Positions 1 through 5,023 are shown, numbered from the stretch's first letter. The stretch: 6,061 nt of DNA from Intestinibacter sp. (GCF_022780145.1 NZ_JALEXO010000150.1:1-6061), one strand, 5' to 3'. Program-made: numbers and translations. Notes: generated by a model not told the origin, from the letters alone.

Positions 1-1194
1 GCCTTCAAAATAATCTCCAAATTCATCATCTGTTATCATTGATGATTCATCTAATGATCCACCTTTTAACATATAAGATCTTGAATAAGTATGATCATGT
101 CCTGTTAGTACAACATCTATATCATTTTCTTCAAATATTGGTATTAAATTGTATCTTAAGTTTGCTATTTCAGGTTCATTAGAGTGTTCGCCAGAACCAT
201 ATATATCTTGATGTAGTGTAACTATCTTCCATTTAGCATCTTTATTTTGTTTAACTGTATTTTCTACAAATTTTTGATGTTCAGCGATATTTGTATTATT
301 AGTATTCAACATGATAAATAGAGTATTTCCATATGTATAATAGTAATCTCCACCTGCCATAGTTGAACCTAAGTCACTTGCATTAGCTGTGTTGAAGTGA
401 TATGAATAATTTCCGCTTACTGCATCATGGTTTCCTATTGATGTAGCTATAGGAACTGATTTTAATGCAGTTGGGCTTAGATATCCAGCGTATTCGATTT
501 CATTTTTGTTGTAAGACATACTTGGATTTTTCTTGTCTCTAGTTTGTATTTGGTCACCTGCAGAAACTATAAAGCTTATGTCAGAGTCTTTTTTTAGCAT
601 AGTATTGATTGTATTGTTCCAGTTGAAGCTATCATTTCTAACAGCATTATCTTGACCTTGTTTTTCTGTTGATCCAGTTGCTGTATTTGATTCAGAAGAA
701 CCTATTTGAGGGTCACCTACAAATCCAAAGCTATAAGATTTTGTCTTTTGAGTTTCGTATAATGTTGGTTCAGTCCATTCTCCATCTATAGTATAGCTAT
801 AGTAGTATTTAGTATTTGATTTTAAGTTTTTAGCTGTTGCCTTGTTAGATTTAAATCCTTCAGTAGCATCAGTTGTTGTAACTTTTAATACTTTAGCGTT
901 TTTCATCTTCTTGTTAGTACTTATTTTTAATTTTGCTTGTGAATCTGTATCCTTTGAATACCAAGCAAAGTTTAATTCAGTTTCATCCTGACCAGGTGAT
1001 AATGACATTTGAGTTGGTGAATTTTTTATAGCTTCCCATTGTTTACACCAAGCTGACCATGCTCTAGTTTGTCCTGGTCTTGTTTGAGTAGCTTCTGTCC
1101 AACCATCGTTATCTGCTGCAAATACATTTATAGCTGAACTAGATATCATAGCTGCAAGCATCAATGATGCAAAATATTTTCTTCCTTTTTTCAT
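1..1194 (-). CDS. Secreted purple-acid-phosphatase-like metallophosphoesterase (3' end outside window)
   Basis: This reading frame stays open from an ATG at 1194 to the window edge: 398 residues, C-terminus missing. Residues 1-26 form a signal peptide (Lys/Arg-rich start, hydrophobic core, likely cleavage after Val-Phe-Ala26), so the enzyme should be exported. A Trp-rich linker (about 46-56) and a fibronectin-like domain (about 58-150) match the N-terminal domain of purple acid phosphatases. The calcineurin-like catalytic domain starts near 155 and shows the metal-site motifs in order: GDPQ (D161), GDQ (D214), GNHD (N255, H256), LHQD (H328) and GHDH (H366, H368). Expected chemistry is two-metal hydrolysis of phosphomonoesters or diesters; the substrate is unknown. 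The tyrosine of the classical GDxxY motif is Gln217 here, so a true 'purple' Fe(III)-tyrosinate enzyme is unlikely. A GGGGAGA ribosome site (1205-1211) lies 10 nt before the ATG. Confidence 0.9.
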   Translation of the reverse strand, partial: MKKGRKYFASLMLAAMISSSAINVFAADNDGWTEATQTRPGQTRAWSAWCKQWEAIKNSPTQMSLSPGQDETELNFAWYSKDTDSQAKLKISTNKKMKNAKVLKVTTTDATEGFKSNKATAKNLKSNTKYYYSYTIDGEWTEPTLYETQKTKSYSFGFVGDPQIGSSESNTATGSTEKQGQDNAVRNDSFNWNNTINTMLKKDSDISFIVSAGDQIQTRDKKNPSMSYNKNEIEYAGYLSPTALKSVPIATSIGNHDAVSGNYSYHFNTANASDLGSTMAGGDYYYTYGNTLFIMLNTNNTNIAEHQKFVENTVKQNKDAKWKIVTLHQDIYGSGEHSNEPEIANLRYNLIPIFEENDIDVVLTGHDHTYSRSYMLKGGSLDESSMITDDEFGDYFEG

Positions 1195-1217
1195 TTGTTA
1201 TTCATCTCCCCGTATGT

Positions 1218-1227
1218 CGTTGCAACG
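1218..1227. repeat. 10-bp perfect palindrome in the phosphatase leader
   Basis: CGTTGCAACG is its own reverse complement and lies just upstream of the ribosome site at 1205-1211. It could be an operator half of the neighbouring palindrome pair. It is too short and without a loop, so it is not a stable RNA hairpin. Confidence 0.35.
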
Positions 1228-1244
1228 TTTTATTTTCAATTATC

Positions 1245-1254
1245 TGTCATGACA
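1245..1254. repeat. 10-bp perfect palindrome at the predicted transcription start
   Basis: TGTCATGACA is a perfect palindrome that spans the predicted start site of the phosphatase transcript (about 1253), immediately after the -10 box. This is the usual place for a repressor operator. Its centre is 27 bp from that of the palindrome at 1218-1227. Confidence 0.35.
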
Positions 1255-1259
1255 ATTTA

Positions 1260-1288
1260 AGTATATGATTAAAAATTTTATCCTTCAA
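1260..1288 (-). promoter_or_regulatory. Predicted sigma-A promoter of the phosphatase gene
   Basis: On the minus strand a -35 TTGAAG (1283-1288) is separated by 17 bp from a -10 TATACT (1260-1265). This predicts a transcription start near 1253 and a leader of about 59 nt. A competing pair, TTGTCA with 17-bp spacing to TAAAAC, lies closer to the gene but has a poorer -10. The weak -35 would suit an activator-dependent promoter, which fits the hexamer array directly upstream. Confidence 0.5.
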
Positions 1289-1293
1289 TAGCA

Positions 1294-1341
1294 TTAACCG
1301 ATTCTTAAATTAGACTTAATCTAGTTAACAAATTATTAACG
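1294..1341 (+). promoter_or_regulatory. Array of TTAA-type hexamers resembling PhoP boxes
   Basis: Read on the plus strand, TTAACC (1294), TTAAAT (1305), TTAATC (1316), TTAACA (1325) and TTAACG (1336) start 11, 11, 9 and 11 bp apart. Bacillus PhoP boxes are TT(A/T/C)ACA-like direct repeats separated by about 5 bp, so the spacing fits and two units are close in sequence. The array lies immediately upstream of the predicted -35, where an activator would bind. Phosphate-starvation control of the adjacent secreted phosphatase is an inference; TTAA is common in such AT-rich DNA. Confidence 0.4.
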
Positions 1342-1398
1342 CTTCAAACAACCAGTTTTATTTTTTATTATTTACCAAATAAACAAATTTATTCTCTT

Positions 1399-1440
1399 AA
1401 AATAAAAAACGAAAGTACCATTATAAATACCTTCGTTTTA
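1399..1440 (-). terminator. Intrinsic terminator after nfo
   Basis: On the minus strand, arms at 1428-1439 and 1406-1417 form a 12-bp stem (one G-U pair, which exists only in the minus-strand RNA) around a 10-nt loop, followed by TTTTTTATTTT. It begins within 10 nt of the nfo stop codon, so it ends the ogt-nfo transcript. The stem is A+T-rich, so termination may be incomplete. Confidence 0.75.
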
Positions 1441-1446
1441 AATATT

Positions 1447-2280
1447 TTATCCATTATATAAGCTTCTAAGCAATTTTATCTCTCTAGCATATCCATCTAG
1501 TTCGTTTGGTGTTTCCAATAAAAACGGTAAATTTTTAAGTTTTTCATGGTTTATAATTCTAGTAATAGCATCAAGTCCTATTTGACCTTCTCCAATTTTG
1601 GCGTGTCTATCCTTGTGACTTCCACATGAGTTTAAACTGTCATTTAGATGTATAGCCTTTAATCTATCTAATCCTATAACTTTATCGAATTCCTCTAAAA
1701 CTCCATCTAGATCATTTACTATATCGTATCCAGCATCAAATACATGACATGTATCCAAGCATACACCTAATTTTTCATCCAACTCTACACCGTCTATTAT
1801 CTGTCTTAGCTCCTCGAAGCTTCTCCCTATCTCAGTACCCTTACCTGCCATTGTCTCAAGCAAAACAGTTGTAGTTTGTTCCTTTGTAATAGCTTGATTT
1901 AGCATATCTGTAATATATTTAATACCGACATCTACACCTTGTTGAACATGAGTTCCTGGATGGAAATTATATAAATTATTTGGTGTCGATTCCAATCTTT
2001 TTAAATCATCGATAAAAGTATTTAATGCAAATTCTCTTTTATCCTCATCTTTTGCACACGCATTTAAAGTATATGGTGCATGAGCTAATAATATCGCAAA
2101 GTTATTTTCTCTAGCTAATTCTAAAAACTTATCAATATCCTTTTGATTTAATTTTTTAGCCTTTCCTCCTCTTGGATTTCTAGTAAAAAATTGAAATGTA
2201 TTGGCATCTATTTCCAATGCTTGTTTTCCCATATTTTCAAATCCCTTTGATACTGATAAATGACATCCTATATTCAACAT
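1447..2280 (-). CDS. nfo: Endonuclease IV (deoxyribonuclease IV, AP endonuclease)
   Basis: The 277-residue product cuts the DNA backbone 5' to abasic sites and removes blocked 3' ends in base-excision repair in the cytoplasm. It has the usual length of the family and is a single AP-endonuclease-2 TIM barrel. All nine trinuclear-zinc ligands can be matched to E. coli Nfo: H67, H107, E142, D176, H179, H211, D224, H226 and E256, within the motifs AHAPY, FHPGTH, LDTCH, DRH and LLETP. The ATG at 2280 is the family start (MLNIGCHLS). Its AGGAGG site (2295-2300) is 14 nt away, longer than normal, but an in-frame TAG lies upstream and no better start exists. It follows ogt by 29 bp and is probably co-transcribed with it. 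Confidence 0.96.
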   Translation of the reverse strand: MLNIGCHLSVSKGFENMGKQALEIDANTFQFFTRNPRGGKAKKLNQKDIDKFLELARENNFAILLAHAPYTLNACAKDEDKREFALNTFIDDLKRLESTPNNLYNFHPGTHVQQGVDVGIKYITDMLNQAITKEQTTTVLLETMAGKGTEIGRSFEELRQIIDGVELDEKLGVCLDTCHVFDAGYDIVNDLDGVLEEFDKVIGLDRLKAIHLNDSLNSCGSHKDRHAKIGEGQIGLDAITRIINHEKLKNLPFLLETPNELDGYAREIKLLRSLYNG

Positions 2281-2309
2281 AAATTCTTCGATTTCCTCCT
2301 TAACTACAA

Positions 2310-2813
2310 TTATTTGTTCACTTTATTTTTATCTACTAATATACCTTCTAAATTTAAGAGCTTTTCTTTTAAATCAAGTCCTCCTGCATATCCAACTAAT
2401 TTTTTATTTGAACCTACAACTCTATGACAAGGAATTACTATAGGTATTGGATTTTTATTATTTGCCATTCCAATTGCTCTCGATGCCTTTTCATTTCCAA
2501 TTGCAATGGCTACTTCCTTATATGATCTAGTCTCTCCATAAGGTATTTTTGTCAATTCCTTCCACACTTTCCTTTGAAACTCTGTTCCCTTTGGATCCAA
2601 AGGCAGGTCAAATTGTTTTCTCTGTCCTTCTATATATTCACTTAATTGAATATACGCCATTTTTATCAAATCACTTTCTTCTAATAATAACCTATTTTGC
2701 TCGATTTCTACCTCTACATTAGGTTCTCTAAAATATATATGTGTTATACTTTCTCCATCTTCCCTAATGCCTAGTCTTCCTATTTTAGTATCGTAATAAA
2801 ACAATCTATCCAT
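2310..2813 (-). CDS. ogt: Methylated-DNA-[protein]-cysteine S-methyltransferase
   Basis: This suicide repair protein moves the alkyl group from O6-alkylguanine (and O4-alkylthymine) to its own cysteine. Counting from the ATG at 2819 (169 residues), the IPCHRV active site is at 129-134 with acceptor C131. The residues matching human MGMT Y114, R128, N137, H146 and E172 are all present (Y100, R114, N123, H132, E158), so it should be active. Residues up to about 75 form the variable N-terminal domain; the rest is the helix-turn-helix DNA-binding and catalytic domain. I place the start at the third codon (ATG at 2813, 167 residues), because the GGAGAG site abuts the first ATG but is 6 nt from this one. 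It is the first gene of a probable two-gene operon with nfo. No Ada-type regulator is fused or adjacent. Confidence 0.95.
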   Translation of the reverse strand: MDRLFYYDTKIGRLGIREDGESITHIYFREPNVEVEIEQNRLLLEESDLIKMAYIQLSEYIEGQRKQFDLPLDPKGTEFQRKVWKELTKIPYGETRSYKEVAIAIGNEKASRAIGMANNKNPIPIVIPCHRVVGSNKKLVGYAGGLDLKEKLLNLEGILVDKNKVNK

Positions 2814-2819
2814 CTTCAT

Positions 2820-2825
2820 CTCTCC
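2820..2825 (-). promoter_or_regulatory. Ribosome binding site that decides the ogt start
   Basis: GGAGAG (minus strand) directly touches the ATG at 2819, too close to serve it. It stands 6 nt from the ATG at 2813, which is normal spacing, so translation more likely begins at 2813. Confidence 0.55.
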
Positions 2826-3154
2826 AATTTATTCTACCCATTTATAATTAAATTGTAACAAAATAATTATTTTTATCTAAGTTATCGACAAATCAACACA
2901 TAAAAAATAATTTATGTCATAAAATTTTATTAATTCATAATATTTTTACAATTTTATAGAACTTAATTTTAAAATTATATATAATAATAACTATACAAAT
3001 ACTTTATTCTTCTATAAAAATTGTAGAATCGTCATAAATTCTATATTTAAGTTTTTATGAAGTTTAAAATCGTTTTCCTAAATAAACTTTAGTCAATTAA
3101 AGCCGACGACGATGGTGGTTAAATAGATAATTACCATCGTCGCTGCATGTATAC
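2826..3154. other. AT-rich intergenic region upstream of ogt, no gene seen
   Basis: No reading frame of meaningful length with a ribosome site was found on either strand. The ogt promoter must lie at the low-coordinate end. The best minus-strand guesses are a TAGAAT -10 preceded by TTGTTA at 19 bp, or a TATAAA without a good -35; neither is convincing. A perfect 7-bp inverted repeat (ACATAAA/TTTATGT) occurs at 2898-2917. The only part that stands out in composition is the GC-rich hairpin at 3104-3145. Confidence 0.6.
3104..3145 (+). repeat. Strong GC-rich hairpin, possible structured RNA
   Basis: CGACGATGGT (3107-3116) pairs perfectly with ACCATCGTCG (3133-3142). Read as plus-strand RNA, four more pairs close the inside (two G-U, two U-A), leaving an 8-nt loop, and an outer G-U and C-G pair follow one mismatch. 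These wobble pairs exist only in the plus-strand transcript; on the minus strand they become A-C mismatches. This favours plus-strand transcription. No U-tract follows, so it is not itself a terminator, but a terminator-like hairpin lies 10 nt further on. Function unknown. Confidence 0.5.
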
Positions 3155-3185
3155 AAAAAAGCAACCACAATCAGTTGCTTTTTTT
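3155..3185. terminator. Bidirectional terminator hairpin after the EFR1-type gene
   Basis: AAAAAAGCAAC (3155-3165) and GTTGCTTTTTT (3174-3184) pair around an 8-nt loop. On the minus strand the hairpin starts at the stop codon of the flavodoxin/ferredoxin gene and ends in six T. On the plus strand it is followed by a T-run, so it could also end a plus-strand transcript carrying the GC-rich hairpin just before it. The G+C core is only five pairs. Confidence 0.7.
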
Positions 3186-3966
3186 ATTTATCATCTTTTA
3201 ATAATGGATTATAATATCGTCCTTTATTTTTTGTTCTTTTCCCATATTGAATAGCTTCTTGAGGACATCTACAAATACAAGCCATACATTTTGTACAATG
3301 CTGTGACCACATAGGCTTTCCTTCATACATTTTTATATTATTATAAGGACACACTTTTTCACAAAGTCCACATGAATTGCATTTATCATCAGCCTTAAAT
3401 TTAGTAGTTCCCATGAAGAAAAAGTAAAATAAATGCTTTATTATATAAGTTTTAAAATAATCCTTTATCGAATATTTTTCCTTATCAAATACATGCAAAT
3501 GTCCATCTGCAATTTGTTCATTTATCTTAACTATTTTTTTCTGTGCTTGTTCTAATTTTTTATTTCTCAAGAGAGTAGAGTCTAAATCAAACATTGTTAT
3601 AAAATTTTCAGGCATTTGTATAAACTCCGTATAATATATTTCCATCTTTTTATCTTTAAACATATTATCAAGGTATTTTGACATACATCCTGAATCTGTC
3701 CCACAAGTGTAAACTGAAAATAAATAATTTTGCTTATATCCATTAAATTTTATTTTTTTTATAAAATCCTCAACTATTTTAGGCGGCGCCCATGAATATG
3801 TAGGAAATACAAATCCTATTTTTTCTTTTTTTTCTAACTCATAAACATATTCTTGTTTATTTTTTTTCAATTCTAACGATATATCTATTAATCTCTCATT
3901 TTGGTATTTACCTATTACTTGAGCTACCCATAAAGAATTACCAGTACCTGAGTAATAAAATATCAT
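3184..3966 (-). CDS. EFR1-type flavodoxin-like / 2[4Fe-4S] ferredoxin fusion protein
   Basis: The 260-residue product is a probable cytoplasmic electron-transfer protein; partner and pathway are unknown. Its N-terminal half is flavodoxin-like: MIFYYSGTGNS at the start has the FMN-phosphate loop (residues 6-11), then FVFPTYSWAPP (about 53-62) and YTCGTDSGC (about 86-94). The C-terminal part has two ferredoxin motifs, each CxxCxxCxxxCP: C196, C199, C202, C206 and C224, C227, C230, C234, with an extra C232 inside the second. An aromatic, hydrophobic stretch (about 173-187) precedes the clusters and may touch the membrane. This arrangement matches the family NCBI calls 'EFR1 family ferrodoxin', common in anaerobes. 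I chose the ATG at 3966 because it has a strong ribosome site at ideal spacing; a TTG at 3990 would add eight codons encoded by that site. It is probably transcribed alone, with a terminator on each side. Confidence 0.9.
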   Translation of the reverse strand: MIFYYSGTGNSLWVAQVIGKYQNERLIDISLELKKNKQEYVYELEKKEKIGFVFPTYSWAPPKIVEDFIKKIKFNGYKQNYLFSVYTCGTDSGCMSKYLDNMFKDKKMEIYYTEFIQMPENFITMFDLDSTLLRNKKLEQAQKKIVKINEQIADGHLHVFDKEKYSIKDYFKTYIIKHLFYFFFMGTTKFKADDKCNSCGLCEKVCPYNNIKMYEGKPMWSQHCTKCMACICRCPQEAIQYGKRTKNKGRYYNPLLKDDK

Positions 3967-3973
3967 ATTCCTA

Positions 3974-3980
3974 CTCCCCC
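3974..3980 (-). promoter_or_regulatory. Ribosome binding site that decides the EFR1-type gene start
   Basis: GGGGGAG on the minus strand lies 7 nt before the ATG at 3966. An in-frame TTG at 3990 lies upstream of this site and would translate through it, which argues against that start. Confidence 0.75.
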
Positions 3981-4133
3981 TAACATGCAAACTATCCTCT
4001 ACCTATATAATTGAAACATATCTAATAATTATTTTCAACCTGTAAAATATTTATTTCCTTTAATTTTTTATTTTTTTATATAATTATAATAATGATTGTT
4101 TATTTTAATGTTTTTATTTTTATGCATAATAAA
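3981..4133. other. AT-rich region upstream of the EFR1-type gene
   Basis: No gene seen. The EFR1-type promoter should be here. On the minus strand a TTTACA (-35 like) is followed at 16-18 bp only by poor -10 sequences, and a TATAAT further upstream lacks a good -35, so no promoter is called. A degenerate Fur/PerR-like stretch lies near 4084-4098 but matches only about 10-11 of 14 positions. Confidence 0.5.
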
Positions 4134-4170
4134 TAAAAAAAATCTCAGGGGACTAGGAATCCTGAGATCT
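4134..4170 (-). terminator. Strong intrinsic terminator
   Basis: ATCTCAGG (4142-4149) pairs perfectly with CCTGAGAT (4161-4168) around an 11-nt loop. On the minus strand an 8-T run follows directly, so this is a textbook terminator in that direction; the plus-strand tail (CTTTATTTATT) is weaker. The nearest upstream protein gene, DUF2325, stops about 270 nt earlier. The terminator therefore ends either a long DUF2325 3' UTR or a separate small transcript. Confidence 0.85.
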
Positions 4171-4177
4171 TTATTTA

Positions 4178-4211
4178 TTGGTTATACCCTAATGATTAAT
4201 TTTATAACCAA
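4178..4211. repeat. 9-bp inverted repeat next to the terminator
   Basis: TTGGTTATA (4178-4186) and TATAACCAA (4203-4211) are perfect inverted repeats with a 16-nt loop. The hairpin has no U-tract and lies about 10 nt from the terminator stem. In RNA it would be the first of two stacked hairpins. Confidence 0.55.
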
Positions 4212-4230
4212 CCTTATAAATAATATTATA

Positions 4231-4440
4231 CCTTATTTTGTAATTTTTTAAAGGATTATTTAAGTAGTATTACTTTTTATATCGATAAAATTTATGCTTT
4301 TTAACTTCGAATCGTATCTTTTAATTTTGTTTAGTATTTTTTATTTATCTGTTTACATTACATATATTAAATTACTTATGTTATAAAGATAATAACTTTA
4401 TATTAAAATTCAATTAAATTTTAATAAGCTAACGATATTT
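4231..4440. other. Very AT-rich gap downstream of DUF2325, no gene seen
   Basis: No credible small gene was found on either strand. Close to the DUF2325 stop there is a perfect 9-bp inverted repeat, ATTAAAATT/AATTTTAAT at 4402-4425 with a 6-nt loop. It contains no G-C pair and has no U-tract, so it is at best a weak 3'-end structure. Confidence 0.55.
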
Positions 4441-4776
4441 CTAGTTATTTTTCATGATACAATTTTTATTTTTACATGACTTACAAGCACCTGTACATTG
4501 ATCAACTAAATCTAAAGATTGTTCAAACGCAAATTTGCTGTTGTTTTTATTTCTTATTATAGGTATATCTTGTTTTTTCGCTTGAGTTTCAACTGATGCC
4601 ATTAATTTATGTGATACAGTCGATGTAAATATAACTACCGCATCAGGGCTCCCGATTGATCTTTTTACTCTTGACGACATATTTAAAACTACTTTTGCTT
4701 TATATCCCCTATTTTTTGCTAATTGTATGTAATCTTTCTTCATTCTTTCATTTCCACCGACTATTACTAAACTCAT
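4441..4776 (-). CDS. DUF2325-family protein with a C-terminal four-cysteine tail
   Basis: The product is a 111-residue soluble protein with no signal peptide or membrane segment. Residues 1 to about 90 fit DUF2325 (PF10087), a small alpha/beta domain of unknown function: the opening SLVIVGGNE, then DAVVIFTSTVSH (45-56) and KKQDIPII (67-74), are the family landmarks. The tail has four cysteines, C94, C98, C101 and C106 (spacing C-x3-C-x2-C-x4-C), with flanking lysines, which could bind iron, zinc or an Fe-S cluster. The ATG at 4776 is preceded at 7 nt by AAGGGGTG (4784-4791). It is a single gene between the aspS terminator and a gap. Its promoter carries Fur-type operators, so it is probably induced when iron is scarce. 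Its biochemical role is unknown; an iron- or redox-related function is inferred from the operators and cysteines only. Confidence 0.85.
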   Translation of the reverse strand: MSLVIVGGNERMKKDYIQLAKNRGYKAKVVLNMSSRVKRSIGSPDAVVIFTSTVSHKLMASVETQAKKQDIPIIRNKNNSKFAFEQSLDLVDQCTGACKSCKNKNCIMKNN

Positions 4777-4810
4777 ATATTTTCACCCCTTTTTAGACTC
4801 CTTGTTATTT

Positions 4811-4827
4811 ATTATCATTTTGATAAT
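4811..4827. promoter_or_regulatory. Fur-like operator A over the DUF2325 start site
   Basis: ATTATCA-TTT-TGATAAT is a perfect 7-3-7 inverted repeat. Its centre (4819) coincides with the predicted transcription start and it touches the -10 box. Flanking bases give two overlapping matches of about 12 of 14 positions to the 7-1-7 Fur consensus (TGATAATnATTATCA). Binding here would block RNA polymerase. Confidence 0.65.
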
Positions 4828-4854
4828 TATAATCCATTTATTTTTGTTTGTCAA
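4826..4854 (-). promoter_or_regulatory. Consensus sigma-A promoter of the DUF2325 gene (P1)
   Basis: On the minus strand TTGACA (4849-4854) and TATAAT (4826-4831) are both perfect and are separated by exactly 17 bp. The predicted start is near 4819, giving a leader of about 43 nt. Such a strong promoter usually needs a repressor, and Fur-like repeats sit on both sides of it. Confidence 0.85.
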
Positions 4855-4859
4855 TATAT

Positions 4860-4874
4860 TGATAGTGATTATCA
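4860..4874. promoter_or_regulatory. Fur-like operator B upstream of P1
   Basis: TGATAGTGATTATCA matches the 7-1-7 Fur consensus TGATAATnATTATCA at 13 of 14 defined positions. It ends 5 bp upstream of the -35 of P1. Repeats of PerR type (TTATAATnATTATAA) fit less well because of the G and C at the conserved positions. Confidence 0.75.
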
Positions 4875-4883
4875 TTTAATATA

Positions 4884-4912
4884 ATATTACTCTCTACTAT
4901 AAAAAATGTCAA
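4884..4912 (-). promoter_or_regulatory. Second promoter candidate upstream of DUF2325 (P2)
   Basis: A perfect TTGACA (4907-4912) is followed at 17 bp by TAATAT (4884-4889), a 4-of-6 match to the -10. It lies 58 bp upstream of P1 and has its own Fur-like repeat 4 bp further upstream, repeating the P1 layout. Confidence 0.4.
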
Positions 4913-4916
4913 TCAT

Positions 4917-4937
4917 AATTGATAATTTTTATCAATT
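4917..4937. promoter_or_regulatory. Fur-like operator C upstream of P2
   Basis: AATTGATAA-TTT-TTATCAATT is a perfect 9-3-9 inverted repeat. Its 15-bp core matches the 7-1-7 Fur consensus at 13 of 14 defined positions. It stands to P2 as operator B stands to P1. Confidence 0.65.
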
Positions 4938-4954
4938 ACTTTTTATTATCTATA

Positions 4955-5000
4955 AACAAAAAACTGCCTACTACGATTTATTCTATAGTAGACAGCTTTT
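4955..5000 (-). terminator. Intrinsic terminator after aspS
   Basis: Arms 4986-4995 and 4964-4973 form a 10-bp stem on the minus strand (CTGTCTACTA with TAGTAGGCAG, one U-G pair), with a 12-nt loop and a TTTTTT tail. The wobble pair exists only in the minus-strand RNA. It lies about 30 nt after the aspS stop codon and separates aspS from the Fur-controlled gene. Confidence 0.85.
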
Positions 5001-5023
5001 ATAATTAATAAACAGCGTTTATA

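Larger units (their letters stand above)
4134..4219 (-). ncRNA. Candidate small RNA of about 85 nt (speculative)
   Basis: On the minus strand a perfect TATAAT (4225-4230) predicts a start near 4218. The transcript would contain a 9-bp hairpin (4178-4186 with 4203-4211) and end at the strong terminator at 4134-4170. The -35 is weak (TTTAAA, 16 bp upstream). There is no open reading frame with a ribosome site in it. Alternatively the whole stretch is the 3' UTR of the DUF2325 mRNA. Confidence 0.25.

Noticed and set aside
2826..2870. ogt promoter candidates (TTGTTA with TAGAAT; TATAAA alone)
   Set aside because: Spacing of 19 bp or a missing -35 makes them too weak to list as a promoter.
2916..3038. 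Repeated GTCATAAA (2916 and 3031) as a direct-repeat element
   Set aside because: Only two 8-bp copies in AT-rich DNA, with no further shared flanks; no sign of an array or mobile element.
4084..4098. Fur/PerR-like sequence upstream of the EFR1-type gene
   Set aside because: It matches only about 10 of 14 Fur and 11 of 14 PerR consensus positions in extremely AT-rich DNA, so chance is likely.
4402..4425. Perfect 9-bp inverted repeat after DUF2325 as a terminator
   Set aside because: The stem has no G-C pair and there is no U-tract after it; stability would be poor.
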